The notes under the pieces were generated by a model that had not been told where the DNA came from, did not search any database, and saw only the letters and a list, made by a program, of their open reading frames with translations. A stretch of 64,000 nt of DNA. It comes from Thermoleophilia bacterium. Its GTDB lineage: Bacteria > Actinomycetota > Thermoleophilia > Miltoncostaeales > Miltoncostaeaceae. A program made the position numbers and the translations under genes. Positions 1-10,002 of this stretch are shown here, piece by piece (position 1 is the first letter of the stretch; every line of letters starts with the position of its first letter). Where the stretch lies: positions 20,881 to 84,880 of the forward strand of contig JAGQUM010000005.1 in assembly GCA_020438485.1 (NCBI GenBank), in the 5' to 3' direction.

Positions 1-1216
1 TGCGGGGGTCGTCGCCGAGGCCGGCGTCGCGGGGACACACCGCGTCGGCCACGACCGAGATCATCAACCCCGCCTCACGGCCCGGTGTCGCGGGGGCCCG
101 CGCCCGAAGCACTGCCACGTCGCCCTCCTCACCGTCCGGCCCGCGGGCGAGGACCCGCCCCCCGAACGTGATGCGCGCGGTGTCACGCACGGCGCGCGTC
201 ACGGCACCGGCGAGGCCCACCTCCACGTCGAGGTCGGCGGTCCCGTCCGCGGGCACCACCACGTGCGCCGCCTGCCCCGTGGTCCACCGGAACGGGCGAC
301 CACCGGCTCCGACCTCCAACGGCGACCACCCGGCTTCCGGCGAGAACTCCGCGGCACCCACGGTGGCTCGCGGCGCGGCGGGGCCCGAACGCTTGGTCCG
401 CACGGCCCGCCGCCACACGTCGCCCGGCGTCCCGGGCGGCGACTCGAGCGACAGCTCGCCGCGGCCCGTCGCGAACGCCTCGACGACGGCGGCGAGGCCC
501 TCCTCGACCGCGCGGTCCGGGTCCCTCGCGAGATCCCCCGCCACCCGCGTCTGCTGGCGGACGTCGCGGGTGACGTAGACGTCGCGCCGCGACGACGACG
601 GGAACTTGAACAGCGTCGCGCGGCGTGAATGGGCACAGCGGTACCCCCGCGCCCGCACACGTGCGGCGAAGTCGACGTCCACGGGCACGCGGGTTTCGTG
701 CGGCAGCCGCCACCCGCCCACCGCCGCCGCGATCTCCCGGCGATGCAGCGTCGCGCCGGGCATCACGGTGGGATGACGGTCGAGCCCGAGGCCGTGCCCC
801 AGGCCCGCGACAGCCATCACGCCCGTGCCGGGGGGCCCGTACGCGATGGCGACGCCGTGCACGTGGTCCGCGTCGCGCTCGCGCTGGACGTCCAGCAGGT
901 ACTCCAGGTGGCGTGGATGCCAGAGGTCGTCGTGCCCCAGGTACGCCACGAACGGCGCCCGGGCCTCCGCGACCCCCCGGTTGTTGGGCCCCGACTGGCA
1001 TCCGACGCGCGGCTCGAGGGCGATGAAGCGCGCCCGCCCGTCGCCGGCCGCGGCGACCACGTCCGGGGTGTCGTCCGTGCAGCCGTCGCCCACCACGAGG
1101 AGCTCGATGTCGTCCACGGTCTGCGCCAGCGCCGAGGCCATGCTGAGCCGCAGCGCCTCGGGGAAGTTCCACGTCGCGAGGACGACGGTCACGCGGGGCG
1201 CGGCGGGGCGCGTCAC
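1..1216 (-). CDS. Family 2 glycosyltransferase (partial, 3' end off window)
   Basis: Predicted GT-A fold sugar transferase. The reading frame opens with GTG at 1216, overlapping the stop of the upstream epimerase gene by 4 bases (GTGA), and stays open to the window edge. The start region reads VTVVLATWN, then DDIELLVVGDGCTDDT, then SGPNNRGVAEA, then FVAYLGHDDLWHP, which are the nucleotide-binding strand, the acidic loop and the DXD-like HDD site of GT2 enzymes. VGGWRLPHETRVPVDVDF follows at about residues 165-185. The rest, about 200 residues, is a less typical C-terminal domain. Coupling to an RmlC-like gene suggests cell-surface polysaccharide or deoxysugar work. The acceptor and donor cannot be told. 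Longer reading frames on other registers here are shadows. Confidence 0.85.
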   Translation of the reverse strand, partial: MTRPAAPRVTVVLATWNFPEALRLSMASALAQTVDDIELLVVGDGCTDDTPDVVAAAGDGRARFIALEPRVGCQSGPNNRGVAEARAPFVAYLGHDDLWHPRHLEYLLDVQRERDADHVHGVAIAYGPPGTGVMAVAGLGHGLGLDRHPTVMPGATLHRREIAAAVGGWRLPHETRVPVDVDFAARVRARGYRCAHSRRATLFKFPSSSRRDVYVTRDVRQQTRVAGDLARDPDRAVEEGLAAVVEAFATGRGELSLESPPGTPGDVWRRAVRTKRSGPAAPRATVGAAEFSPEAGWSPLEVGAGGRPFRWTTGQAAHVVVPADGTADLDVEVGLAGAVTRAVRDTARITFGGRVLARGPDGEEGDVAVLRARAPATPGREAGLMISVVADAVCPRDAGLGDDPR

Positions 1217-1758
1217 CCCGACCGCGGCGAGGCGCCGCGAAACCGGAACGGGATCGCGTCGGTGTCCGCGGGAAGCCGGCGCTTGTCCGGCGCGTCGTAG
1301 TCGTACGGCCGGGTCGGCAGGTTCACGAACATCGCTTCCGCCGTACCGATGTTCTGCACGCCGTGCCACACACCCGGCGGGATCTCCACCAACCGCCGGC
1401 GGCGCTCACCGCCGCTCACCTCCAGCACGGTTCCGCGGCTCGGGGAGCCCGGCCGGTCGTCGTACATCACGACCAGCATCCGTCCGCTGACGAGCGCCAG
1501 ACGGTCGTGCTGGCGGTCGTGAACGATCCACGCCTTCGCGACGCCCGCCTCGACGGTCGCCAGGTAGACGTGCGGAGGGGGATCACCCAGGCCCCACGCC
1601 GCCGTCCACAGCTCGCACGTCTCACCCCGGTCGTCAAGGATCGGCGTGAGGTCACGTATGCGCACCCCGGCGATGTCCGCGCGGATCTCGTGACCGCCGG
1701 CGTGGGCCTTCGCCGGGTCCGGCGTTCCGTCAAGGGGGGCCGACCTGGTGCTCTCCAT
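1213..1758 (-). CDS. RmlC-like dTDP-4-dehydrorhamnose 3,5-epimerase family cupin
   Basis: A 181-residue cupin. The C-terminal half carries the family pattern: a YDDRPGSPSRGT strand near residue 100, IPPGVWHGVQNIG near 125-137 and NLPTRPYDYDAPDKRRLP near 147-165. These match the RmlC-related sugar-nucleotide epimerases and isomerases. True RmlC enzymes use a His/Asp pair and a Tyr, and I cannot confirm the full set here, so it may be a variant acting on another dTDP-sugar. It is translationally coupled to the downstream glycosyltransferase, which supports a role in surface glycan synthesis. The ATG lies 6 bases after a TACAGT -10 element, so the mRNA is probably leaderless. Confidence 0.8.
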   Translation of the reverse strand: MESTRSAPLDGTPDPAKAHAGGHEIRADIAGVRIRDLTPILDDRGETCELWTAAWGLGDPPPHVYLATVEAGVAKAWIVHDRQHDRLALVSGRMLVVMYDDRPGSPSRGTVLEVSGGERRRRLVEIPPGVWHGVQNIGTAEAMFVNLPTRPYDYDAPDKRRLPADTDAIPFRFRGASPRSG

Positions 1759-1764
1759 GGCGCC

Positions 1765-1770
1765 ACTGTA
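1765..1770 (-). promoter_or_regulatory. -10 element for leaderless RmlC-like gene
   Basis: Reads TACAGT on the minus strand, 6 bases upstream of the ATG at 1758. There is no room for a ribosome binding site, so transcription probably begins at or next to the start codon. Inferred from spacing only. Confidence 0.5.
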
Positions 1771-1896
1771 GGGCGCCGTCCCCGCGCCCGGTAAATGCCT
1801 CGCCCCCGAGGGATTTGCGCTTCATCTCGGGCGCGTGGCGTCCGATACTAGAGTGCTTTCGGCGCGAACCACCGACCGGGGAGACCGCGCGACATC

Positions 1897-4350
1897 GTGC
1901 TGTGGGTCCTGTTGGTCATATGCGTGGTGGCGGCCCTGGGCGCCGCCGGTTGGTACGTCCGCAAGACGGCGGGCCAGCAGACGCCCCTGTACGGCGCGTC
2001 CGTGGGGCTGGTGGCCGTCGGGGTGGTGACGGCCGACCTCCCCTCGCTGTTCGACGTGGGGTCCCTGCAGCACGAGATGGGCCTCGCGGGCACCCTGCTG
2101 GCGGTGGCCGGGCTCGTGCTCCTGACCCGGGAGATCACCTCCTCGTGGAAGCACATCGCGTGCGACACCGCGCTCATCGGCCTGGGCCCGCCGCTCTCGG
2201 TCTACACCGTCCTGCTCTTGACGCTGGACATCCCGAACGACGCGAACCAGAACCTCGACGTCATCACGGCCTGCATCGTCTGCTGGTCGGCGGTGCTCAT
2301 CGTCAACCTCGCGATGCTCGCCGAGGTGCCCGCCCGCCGCGACCGGGCGCTGTGCGCGACGTACGGGGTGACGCGCGCCGTGCTGTGGATGCTGCTCGCC
2401 GCTGAGTCCAGCGACCTCTTTGCCGTCCCCGCCTGGGTCCAGATGGCCGTCGCGACGCTCGGCATCGTGGCCGTCACCGCATACCTCGCGCGTTTGTCGC
2501 GCTTCAGGATCCAGCCGGTCGTCAACCCCATCGAGCGCGGCAGCGGCGCCGTCCCCCACGCGATGGTGGTCGCGGCGACAGGCGTGGTCCTGGCGGGCAT
2601 CATCGCCGACCCCGACGTCGCGCGTCGGTCGCTGGTCGTGCCCGGGGCCCTCGCGATCGCGGCGATGCTCGCGCGGCTCATCCTCATCGTCCGTGACGCC
2701 TCACGGGCCGCCGCCCACGCGGAGGCGCGCGAGCTCTACTACCGCACGCTGGTGCAGGACTCCAGCGACGTCATCATGATCAGCACCCCGGAGGGGCGGC
2801 TGGAGTACGTGAGCCCCGCCGCCGAGCACGTGCTGGGCGACGGAGACCTGACCGGCGCGACGCTTTGGGACGCCCTGAGCATCCCTGCCTCTCGGGTGGA
2901 GGAGTCCCTCGCCCGCGCCGGCGACGGCGACCACGTCGTGCTGGAGGGGCGCCACGGGGACCGTGCCATCGAGGCCTCGATCTCAGCCCGCGGCGATCAG
3001 CTCGTGGTGTCCGCCCGCGACGTGACCGAGCGCGACCAGCTGCGACAGCGTCTGCACCGGTTGGCCTACCACGACCCCCTCACCGACCTGCCCAACCGGC
3101 TCCAGTTGCTGGAGGCGGTCGGCACGATGCTGGACGAATTCGCCGCCGGCGGCCCCCCGGTGTCGGTGCTGTTCGTGGACCTCGACCGCTTCAAGCACAT
3201 CAACGACGCCAGTGGCCACGCCGTGGGCGACGCGGTGCTGCAGCAGGTCGCCGACCGCCTGCGCTCGCGGGCCCGGGGCCGCATGCTGGCCCGCCTCGGA
3301 GGCGACGAGTTCGTGGTGGTGCACTGCGGCGACCCGGACGAGGCGCAGGCGCTCGCGGAGGAGGTCACCGCGGCGCTCACCAAGCCCTTCCACGTGGACG
3401 GCCGCGCGTACCAGATCGGCGCGTCGACGGGCATCGCCTTGGCCTCCCCCACGACGACCTCGCACGAGATGCTGCGGCGCGCCGATCTCGCCATGTACCA
3501 GGCCAAGCGCGGCCGGGGTGGCTGGGCGCTGTACGAGCACGGCCTCGTCGAGGCGGCCGCGGCCCGGGTCGACGCCGAAGGTGAGGTCGCGCACGCCCTG
3601 CGCCAGGGACGCCTCCACATGTACCTGCAGCCGCTCGTCAGCACGTCCACGCTCGGCGTGCTGGGGTGCGAGGCGCTGCTGCGCTGGCGCCGGCGCGACG
3701 GGTCCGTGGTGGGCCCGCTGCCGATGCTCCAGTTCGCCGAGCAGACCCACCAGCTCGGCACCCTGACGGGGCGCATGCTGCGTGAGGCCGTCTCGCGCCT
3801 GGCGACGACGCCGGGCAACGGGTCCATCGCCGTCAACGTGCCCGCGAGCGTGCTGGTCGAGCCGGGCCTGCCGGCGGAGATCGCGCGGACGCTCGACGTC
3901 GCCGGGGTCGACCCGTCGCGGCTCGAGATCGAGATCACGGAGGAGGCGATGGTCGCCCAGGGCGCCCGCAGCCTCGAGGCCGTCAACGCGCTGCGGGCGT
4001 ACGGCGTGCGCCTGGTGATCGATGACTTCGGCACCGGCTACTCGTCGCTGTCGTACCTCACCCGGTTCCCCGTCGACGGCGTCAAGATCGACCGCAGCTT
4101 CATCAGCGAGATCGGTTCCAGCACCGCCGCCCGCAGCGTCGTCCGGGGCCTGGTCGGCGTCACCCGCGAGCTCGGCGTCCACCTCGTCGCCGAAGGCGTC
4201 GAGACCCAGGACCAGCACAACTGGCTCCTCGAACTCGGCGTCCCCATCGCCCAGGGGTACTGGTATGCGCGCCCCCAGGACGCAGCTACGGTGCACCGGC
4301 TCACATCGCTGTCCGAATGGTCGTCGGCGGGTGACGCCGCCGCCGTGTGA
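1897..4350 (+). CDS. Membrane GGDEF-EAL protein with PAS domain (c-di-GMP turnover)
   Basis: An 817-residue protein starting at GTG 1897, with GGGGAG about 13 bases upstream. Residues 1 to about 260 hold seven or so hydrophobic segments, a MASE-like membrane sensor. A PAS domain follows (about 275-375), then a GGDEF domain with intact RLGGDEFVVV near 466-475, then an EAL domain with EALLRW near 592-597, VNVPAS, the EIEITEE strand, IDDFGTGYSS near 708-717, VKIDRSF and VAEGVET. All the metal-binding and catalytic residues expected of an EAL phosphodiesterase are visible, and the GGDEF site is also intact. The protein could therefore both make and degrade cyclic di-GMP; which activity dominates cannot be told. 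It stands alone, divergent from the RmlC-like gene. Confidence 0.93.
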   Translation: MLWVLLVICVVAALGAAGWYVRKTAGQQTPLYGASVGLVAVGVVTADLPSLFDVGSLQHEMGLAGTLLAVAGLVLLTREITSSWKHIACDTALIGLGPPLSVYTVLLLTLDIPNDANQNLDVITACIVCWSAVLIVNLAMLAEVPARRDRALCATYGVTRAVLWMLLAAESSDLFAVPAWVQMAVATLGIVAVTAYLARLSRFRIQPVVNPIERGSGAVPHAMVVAATGVVLAGIIADPDVARRSLVVPGALAIAAMLARLILIVRDASRAAAHAEARELYYRTLVQDSSDVIMISTPEGRLEYVSPAAEHVLGDGDLTGATLWDALSIPASRVEESLARAGDGDHVVLEGRHGDRAIEASISARGDQLVVSARDVTERDQLRQRLHRLAYHDPLTDLPNRLQLLEAVGTMLDEFAAGGPPVSVLFVDLDRFKHINDASGHAVGDAVLQQVADRLRSRARGRMLARLGGDEFVVVHCGDPDEAQALAEEVTAALTKPFHVDGRAYQIGASTGIALASPTTTSHEMLRRADLAMYQAKRGRGGWALYEHGLVEAAAARVDAEGEVAHALRQGRLHMYLQPLVSTSTLGVLGCEALLRWRRRDGSVVGPLPMLQFAEQTHQLGTLTGRMLREAVSRLATTPGNGSIAVNVPASVLVEPGLPAEIARTLDVAGVDPSRLEIEITEEAMVAQGARSLEAVNALRAYGVRLVIDDFGTGYSSLSYLTRFPVDGVKIDRSFISEIGSSTAARSVVRGLVGVTRELGVHLVAEGVETQDQHNWLLELGVPIAQGYWYARPQDAATVHRLTSLSEWSSAGDAAAV

Positions 4351-4441
4351 CGCCGCGGCCGGTGAGCCGCGCTGGCGACGCCCCGTCCGCGCGAGTAGAT
4401 TCCCGGCCTATTCATCACGGCATCACCTGTGGAGGGTCTCG

Positions 4442-5290
4442 ATGCGCAAGTGGCACGTGGCGGCGCTGGCCGCCCTCATCGCCGCGTTGTTCGCCCTCGC
4501 CGCGTGTGGCGGCGACGACTCCGGTTCCAACGGGGCGACGACCGTCGCCGGGGCGGACCTCGGCCTCAAGACGCCCGGCACGCTCGTCGTGGGCAGCGAC
4601 ATCCCGTACGCCCCGTTCGAGTTCACCGACCCCGGATCGTCCGAGGCCAAGGGCTTCGACGTCGACCTGGTGAAGGCCGTCGCGGCAACGTTCGGCGTGA
4701 CCAACGTGCAGTTCAAGAAGGAGCGTTTCGACACCATCTTCACGTCGACCGCCCAGGGGCGCTTCGACATGGCCGCGTCGTCCATCACCATCACCGACGA
4801 GCGCAAGAAGACGGTGCTGTTCAGCGACCCGTACTTCGAGGCCAACCAGTCGATCATGGTGCGCGCCGACGACACCCAGGGTCTTGACGGCATCGCCGGC
4901 ACCACGGTGACCCCCGACGAGGCGCGGAAGGCGCTCGAGGGCAAGACGATCGCCGTGCAGCGCGGCACGACCGGCGCGGACCTCGCATCGAAGATCCCCG
5001 GCGCCGAGGTCAAGCAGTTCCAGATCATCGACGACGCGTTCAACGCGCTGGCCGCCGGCAAGGCCGACGCCGTGGTGAACGACTACGCCATCTCGGCCTA
5101 TGCGACGACCAAGAAGCCGCAGCTCAAGATGATCGCGAAGATCAGTCCGTCCGAGAGCTACGGGTTCGCGTTCGCGAAGGACAACACCAAGCTGCAGGAG
5201 GCGTTCAACGTCGGCCTCGCGAAGGTCAAGGAGGACGGAACCTACGCGAAGATCTACAAGCAGTGGTTCAACGAGGAGCCGCCCAAGTAG
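4442..5290 (+). CDS. Amino-acid ABC transporter substrate-binding lipoprotein
   Basis: A 282-residue periplasmic-binding-protein type 2 (family 3 solute-binding) protein. ATG 4442 follows a clear GGAGGG site. The N-terminus is a lipoprotein signal ending in LFALAAC with the lipid-accepting Cys at residue 22, then a Gly/Asp/Ser linker. Typical landmarks are [43 protein letters not shown], the [15 protein letters not shown] hinge strand and a C-terminal IYKQWF. It should deliver a polar amino acid (glutamine, arginine or similar) to the permease and ATPase that follow. A longer in-frame reading upstream overlaps the EAL gene and lacks the signal, so this start is preferred. Confidence 0.93.
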   Translation: MRKWHVAALAALIAALFALAACGGDDSGSNGATTVAGADLGLKTPGTLVVGSDIPYAPFEFTDPGSSEAKGFDVDLVKAVAATFGVTNVQFKKERFDTIFTSTAQGRFDMAASSITITDERKKTVLFSDPYFEANQSIMVRADDTQGLDGIAGTTVTPDEARKALEGKTIAVQRGTTGADLASKIPGAEVKQFQIIDDAFNALAAGKADAVVNDYAISAYATTKKPQLKMIAKISPSESYGFAFAKDNTKLQEAFNVGLAKVKEDGTYAKIYKQWFNEEPPK

Positions 5291-5323
5291 CCCGCGAGTC
5301 CGCCGGCCGACGGGGGCGACGGG

Positions 5324-6064
5324 ATGAACACCATCCGCGAGCTGTTCTTCTCGTGGGATTCCGTGCGGCCCTACATCGGCGCGATCGCCCGGGGGTTCTG
5401 GCTGACCATCCGCATCACGTTCACCGCCCTGGTGTTCGCGGCCGCGGGCGGCATGCTGCTGGCCATCATGCGGCAGGCGCGGACGGCCAGCCGCAGCGTG
5501 CCGCGGCGCGTCGCGTACTTCCTGTCGCGCCTTGCGTCCGTGGCGTACATCGACGTATTCCGCGGGCTCCCGGCGCTGCTGGTCATCGTCCTGTTGTACG
5601 TCAGCCTGCCGTACACCGGGATCCCGGTGCTCAGCGACATGTCCGAGTTCTCTGTGGGCGTGCTCGCACTCAGCCTGGTATACGCCGCGTATCTGGCCGA
5701 GATCTTCCGGGCCGGAATCGAGTCGGTGGAGCGCGGCCAGGTGGAGGCGGCGCGCAGCCTGGGCATGTCCAGCGGGCAGACGCTGACGCGCATCGTGCTC
5801 CCCCAGGCCGTGCGCCGTGTCATCCCGCCGCTGATGAACGAGTTCATCATCCTCAGCAAGGACACGTCGCTGCTGTCGACCATCGCGGTCGCCGAGGTGC
5901 TGGGTACGGCCCGCGACGCCCAGGCGCAGACCCTCAACTCCACCCCGCTCACGGCCGCGGCCATCTTCTATCTCATCTTCACGCTGCCGCTGACCCGCAT
6001 CGTGGACCACTACATCGCGCGCGACCGGCGCCGCTCGGGCGGTGGGCAGGTGATCATCCCGTGA
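5324..6064 (+). CDS. Polar amino-acid ABC transporter permease
   Basis: A 246-residue inner-membrane protein of the HisM/GlnP type. It has about five membrane spans, and the cytoplasmic EAA loop reads [15 protein letters not shown] followed by [10 protein letters not shown] and [11 protein letters not shown], which is diagnostic. It forms the channel of the importer, presumably as a homodimer because no second permease gene is present. It lies 33 bases after the binding protein gene, and its TGA overlaps the GTG of the ATPase gene by 4 bases. Confidence 0.94.
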   Translation: MNTIRELFFSWDSVRPYIGAIARGFWLTIRITFTALVFAAAGGMLLAIMRQARTASRSVPRRVAYFLSRLASVAYIDVFRGLPALLVIVLLYVSLPYTGIPVLSDMSEFSVGVLALSLVYAAYLAEIFRAGIESVERGQVEAARSLGMSSGQTLTRIVLPQAVRRVIPPLMNEFIILSKDTSLLSTIAVAEVLGTARDAQAQTLNSTPLTAAAIFYLIFTLPLTRIVDHYIARDRRRSGGGQVIIP

Positions 6065-6810
6065 CGCATGCAGTGTCGCGGGAGGTCGCGCTGCGAGTGG
6101 AGGGGCTCCACAAGTCGTTCGGCGCTCACGAGGTGCTGAAAGGCATCGACCTGGCGATCCATCGCGGGGAGGTCGTCTGCATCATCGGCCCCTCGGGGTC
6201 GGGCAAGTCCACGATCCTGCGCTGCATGAACCTCATGGAGGTCCCGACGAAGGGCCGGGTGTTCGTCGGCGACGACGAGATCACCGCCGCCAAGGCCAAC
6301 ACGAACGCCCTGCGTAGCCGGGTCGGCATGGTGTTCCAGAGCTTCAACCTGTTCCCGCACTACACGGTGCTGCAGAACGTCGCGGTGCCGCCCCACATCG
6401 TCAAGAAGGTGCCGCGGGCCGAGGCCCACGCGCGGGCCCACGAGTTGCTGGCGCGGGTGGGCCTGGCCGAGAAGGCCGCCCAGCGTCCCCGGGAGTTGTC
6501 GGGAGGCCAGCAGCAACGCGTCGCGATCGCCCGTGCCCTGGCGATGGAGCCCGAGGTGATCCTGTTCGACGAGGCGACGAGCGCGCTCGACCCCGAACTG
6601 GTCGTCGAGGTGCTCACCGTGATGCGCTCCCTGGCCGACGCGGGCATGACGATGGTCGTCGTGACGCACGAGATGGGTTTCGCACGTCAGGTCGGCGACC
6701 GCCTGGTCTTCATCGACGACGGCGTGATCGTGGAGACGGGAGTCCCCGCCGATGTGCTCGCGTCACCGCAGCACGAGCGCACAAAGCGTTTTCTGGCCCG
6801 CGTCCTGTAG
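6061..6810 (+). CDS. Polar amino-acid ABC transporter ATP-binding protein
   Basis: A 249-residue ATPase that powers the importer encoded by the two preceding genes. GTG 6061 overlaps the permease stop (GTGA). Walker [10 protein letters not shown] is at residues 43-51, the Q-loop lies in [12 protein letters not shown], the signature LSGGQQQR starts near 146, Walker [13 protein letters not shown] near 167-178, and the switch His is in [10 protein letters not shown]. This is a GlnQ/HisP-type ATPase of full length. A longer in-frame reading upstream runs through the permease in another register and is not real. Confidence 0.95.
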   Translation: MTHAVSREVALRVEGLHKSFGAHEVLKGIDLAIHRGEVVCIIGPSGSGKSTILRCMNLMEVPTKGRVFVGDDEITAAKANTNALRSRVGMVFQSFNLFPHYTVLQNVAVPPHIVKKVPRAEAHARAHELLARVGLAEKAAQRPRELSGGQQQRVAIARALAMEPEVILFDEATSALDPELVVEVLTVMRSLADAGMTMVVVTHEMGFARQVGDRLVFIDDGVIVETGVPADVLASPQHERTKRFLARVL

Positions 6811-6894
6811 CCCCTGGCCTTTTTGGGGGTTTACAGAAGCATCATGCGGGCCGGATAATCGCCCGCACGTCCATTTCGGTTCTCGGAGGCTCCG

Positions 6895-8157
6895 GTGAAA
6901 CAGGCGGTGCGCAGGGCGGGGATGCTGCTGGCGGCGTGGGCCCTGGTCGCGGGCGCCGCGACTCAGGCGACTGCCCAGGAGATCGACCCGGCGTTCGGGA
7001 ACGTGCAGGGGGACGTCGCGCCAGCACCCGTCGACGCCGCCCCGGCCAACGCGGCCCCCTCGGTCGTCGGCGACGGCACGGCCTCCTCCCCGGCCCCGGC
7101 CCCCGCGGCCGCCCGCCCCCGCTCCACCTGCACGCGCAAGGGGGGCACGCGCGTGTGCCGCCGCTACTCGGCCGCCGGCCGTCTGCAGTGGACGTGCACG
7201 ACTCGGCGTCGCACGCGCACGTGCCGATACTTCGCGACGTCGGGTCGCCTCACCAAGACGTGCACGCGCACGCCGCGCCGGTCGCGGTGTGTGCGGCCCA
7301 AGCGCCGGGCCGAGCTGGGCCGGGTCCCGTGGGAGACGTCGACGGCGTCCACGCCGGCGTCCGTGGCGTCCCGGTCGATCCGCAGCGCCTACCGCTACGA
7401 CGGCGGGTACGTGGCCAACCCCATCGCCGCGGTCGTGCGCTTCTGGAAGTGGGACGCCGCCACCGGTAAGTGGATCGGGTGGTGCTCGGGCACCATGATC
7501 CGCCGGGGGCTCGTGCTCACCGCCGCCCATTGCATCTACTACAACAACGTGGACGGGCCCAAGACGGGCGAGCGCGGCTACATCCCCACGAACCAGCTGA
7601 TGGTGACGCCCGGCAACACCGTCGACGCGAACGGCGGCGCAACCGCCCCGTACGGCAACTGGGGCGTGGCGAACATGTGGGTCACCCAGGACTACGCGAA
7701 CGACAACATCGGGCGCGACTGGGCCATCGTCCAGCTGCAGCCGAACGCCAGCGGCCAGTTCGCCGGCGATCTCACCGGCACGTACGCCGCCATCGCGAAC
7801 GCCCGCTTCGCGTCGGGTGAGCGGCTGTTCCGGGTGGGGTATCCGGCGTCCGGCCCGTTCAACACCGCCCCGTACTTCTTCGGCAACCGGCAGTACTACT
7901 GCGACATGGTCTGGGACGGGTCCCACTGGGACACCGGCGGCCAGTTCGGTATCTACACCGAGCCGTGCGAGATGAACGGCGGCTGCAGCGGCGGGCCCGT
8001 GTTCGCGTACTTCCCGTCGGAGCAGCAGTGGATGATCGTCGGCGTCAACAACCGTGGCCGGTCCCGCAACGACGGCTTTGGTGCCGACGGGACCTCCTAC
8101 TACTTCGACAACAACTTCCTGGCGTTCTGGAACGCCGTCCTGCCCCAGGTGAGCTGA
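6895..8157 (+). CDS. Secreted trypsin-like (S1/V8-type) serine protease with Cys-rich N-terminal repeats
   Basis: A 420-residue exported protease. GTG 6895 follows GGAGG. Residues 1-27 are a Sec signal ending ATAQ, followed by an Ala/Pro-rich linker. Residues about 78-140 hold three imperfect Cys-pair repeats of the form TC-x(6-8)-CRRYS-x-AGRL, very rich in Arg. The peptidase domain carries the catalytic triad: TAAHC with His 212, DWAIVQL with Asp 275, and GGCSGGPV with Ser 365. Extra Cys pairs suggest disulfide stabilisation. It resembles the V8/glutamyl endopeptidase-like secreted proteases of actinobacteria. The repeats have no function I can name. It is a single gene facing the chemoreceptor gene, with a perfect palindrome between the two. 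Confidence 0.88.
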   Translation: MKQAVRRAGMLLAAWALVAGAATQATAQEIDPAFGNVQGDVAPAPVDAAPANAAPSVVGDGTASSPAPAPAAARPRSTCTRKGGTRVCRRYSAAGRLQWTCTTRRRTRTCRYFATSGRLTKTCTRTPRRSRCVRPKRRAELGRVPWETSTASTPASVASRSIRSAYRYDGGYVANPIAAVVRFWKWDAATGKWIGWCSGTMIRRGLVLTAAHCIYYNNVDGPKTGERGYIPTNQLMVTPGNTVDANGGATAPYGNWGVANMWVTQDYANDNIGRDWAIVQLQPNASGQFAGDLTGTYAAIANARFASGERLFRVGYPASGPFNTAPYFFGNRQYYCDMVWDGSHWDTGGQFGIYTEPCEMNGGCSGGPVFAYFPSEQQWMIVGVNNRGRSRNDGFGADGTSYYFDNNFLAFWNAVLPQVS

Positions 8158-8159
8158 TG

Positions 8160-8197
8160 GTGGCGGGGGCGCCGCCCGCGGGCGGCGCCCCCGCCAC
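8160..8197. terminator. 38-bp perfect palindrome between convergent genes
   Basis: Two 19-base arms meet at 8178/8179 with no mismatch, 2 bases after the protease stop and 2 bases before the chemoreceptor stop. It would form a very stable hairpin in either transcript. There is no T-tract on either side, so termination would rely on the hairpin itself. Confidence 0.6.
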
Positions 8198-8199
8198 GA

Positions 8200-9945
8200 T
8201 CACCCGGCCGTGAAGCCGCCCACGACCCCGGTGAGCTTCGCCGCCATGGCCCCGACGCGGTCGGCGGCCGACTGCACCAGGTCAACGGATGTGGTCGGCG
8301 CGTCAAGCTCCTGCGTGGCCGCCGCGGTTTCCTGGCTGACGGCCGCGATGGTCTCCATGGCCTCGCGGACACGCTCGGCGTCCTCGGCGAGGACTCGCGC
8401 CTGGCCGGCGGTCTCCTCGGCGGTGCCCGACATGGTGCCCACGGTTTCACGGATCGCCTCGAACGCCGACAGCACCTCCTGCATCCCACGGGTACCGCCG
8501 TCTACGGCCTCGTGCCCCTCACGCATGGCCACGACGGCCTCGCGCGCGTCCACGCGGATGTCGCCCACCCGCGCGGCGATGTCGGCCGCGGCACCCGCGC
8601 TCTGTTCGGCCAGCGCCCGCACTTCCTCGGACACCACCGAGAACCCGCGACCGTGCTCGCCGGCGCGGGCCGCCTCGATGGCGGCGTTCAGCGCCAGCAG
8701 GTTCGTCTGGTCCGCGATGGCCGTGATGACGGAAACGATCTCGCCGATCTCCTCGCCCCGGGCACCGAGGCGGTCGACCACCTCGCCGGCGGCCGTCACC
8801 GACTCCTCGATCTCGCGCATCGCGTCGCCGGCGCGCTGAAGCGTCTCGATGCCTTCCCGGGCCACACCGTCGGCCCGCTCGGCCGCCGAGGCCGCCGCGA
8901 CGCTCAGGGCCGCAACCCGCCCGATGCCCGCCACGACGTCGCCCACCGACTCGGTGGCCGTAACGGTGGACTGCGCCTGATCCGTCGCGGCGTTCGCCAC
9001 CTCATCCATCGTGGCGGCGATCTCTGCGACGGCCTCGCGGCCGGACGCCGCCGCACCGCTCATGTCGGCGGCCGAGTCCGTCAGGCGGCGAGCCTCCTCA
9101 CCCACCCGCACAACGACCTTCGCGAACGACACCATCATGCCGTTGAAGGCACGTGCCACCTCGCCGATCTCACCGCCCGAGTCGGCCACGCGGATGCGCA
9201 GGTCGCCCGTCTCGCCCGCCCGGGTGACGGCGTCACGCAGCGCGGAGAGCTGCGCCACGATGGCCCGGCGCAGCAGGAGGGCCAGGCCGCCCACCACCAA
9301 CACCGCCAGAAGGCTCCACAGGGCGATCGTGCGCAGCGTCGACCAGAACGCGGCGTTGACGTCGTTCATGTACACGCCGCTGCCCACGGTCCATTTCCAT
9401 GGCGCGAAACCCTGGACGAAGGACACCTTCGCGTGCGCCTCCCCCGTGGGGTCTGAGGGCAGCGGCCACGAGTACCGCACGAACCCGTTGCCCGTCCCCT
9501 TGGACGCGCCCGACAACTCGACGAAGCGGCGCATCAGCGGTACTCCGTTGGGGTCCTTCATCTCGATCTGATTCTGCCCCTCGAGCTCGGGCTTCGTCGG
9601 GTGCATCACGAAGTAGCCGCGCGAGTCCGTGACGAAGAAGTACTCCTGTCCGTCGTAGCGCAGGCCGCGCAGCGTCTCCTTCGCCGCCGCCTGAGCCTGG
9701 GCCCGGGTCATGGCCCCCGAGCGCTCGATGGCCTGGAAGTGCCGCACCACGCCGGTCGCGGTCTCCACCTGGTGGCGCAGCATGGCCTCGCGCTCGGAGA
9801 CCAGCGACGACCGGGCCTGGTACGCCGCGGCGGTCGCCAGGCCCACCAGGCCCAGCGTCGTCACGAGGACGAGGGCAAGCAGCCGGGCGCCGATTCCCCA
9901 GCGACGGGGCGATGCGAGCGCGTTGAGGCGAGTGGCGAACCGCAC
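8200..9945 (-). CDS. Methyl-accepting chemotaxis protein with single-Cache sensor
   Basis: A 581-residue chemoreceptor. GTG 9945 is preferred over a start 30 bases upstream because GGAGG sits 6 bases before it. A first membrane span (residues about 18-40) is followed by an extracytoplasmic sCache_2-like domain containing [25 protein letters not shown] and [14 protein letters not shown] second span follows at about 200-222, then a HAMP domain, then the signalling coiled coil. The hairpin tip near residues 405-440 reads [20 protein letters not shown], the conserved CheA/CheW-binding region. The ligand is probably a small organic acid, judging by the family. No chemotaxis kinase or adaptor gene is nearby. 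Confidence 0.92.
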   Translation of the reverse strand: MRFATRLNALASPRRWGIGARLLALVLVTTLGLVGLATAAAYQARSSLVSEREAMLRHQVETATGVVRHFQAIERSGAMTRAQAQAAAKETLRGLRYDGQEYFFVTDSRGYFVMHPTKPELEGQNQIEMKDPNGVPLMRRFVELSGASKGTGNGFVRYSWPLPSDPTGEAHAKVSFVQGFAPWKWTVGSGVYMNDVNAAFWSTLRTIALWSLLAVLVVGGLALLLRRAIVAQLSALRDAVTRAGETGDLRIRVADSGGEIGEVARAFNGMMVSFAKVVVRVGEEARRLTDSAADMSGAAASGREAVAEIAATMDEVANAATDQAQSTVTATESVGDVVAGIGRVAALSVAAASAAERADGVAREGIETLQRAGDAMREIEESVTAAGEVVDRLGARGEEIGEIVSVITAIADQTNLLALNAAIEAARAGEHGRGFSVVSEEVRALAEQSAGAAADIAARVGDIRVDAREAVVAMREGHEAVDGGTRGMQEVLSAFEAIRETVGTMSGTAEETAGQARVLAEDAERVREAMETIAAVSQETAAATQELDAPTTSVDLVQSAADRVGAMAAKLTGVVGGFTAG

Positions 9946-10002
9946 GGGGTACCTCCGGGGTGAATGGTGATACACCCCGTATCGGCCTCGCCGTCGCGGC
10001 CG

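Noticed and set aside
183..1172. Long Arg-rich minus-strand open frame over the glycosyltransferase
   Set aside because: It is an out-of-register shadow of GC-rich coding DNA; the neighbouring frame from 1216 contains the GT2 motifs and stays open to the window edge.
6812..6835. C-run, T-run, G-run after the ABC ATPase gene as a terminator
   Set aside because: Only a 4-pair stem with a large loop can form; too weak to call.
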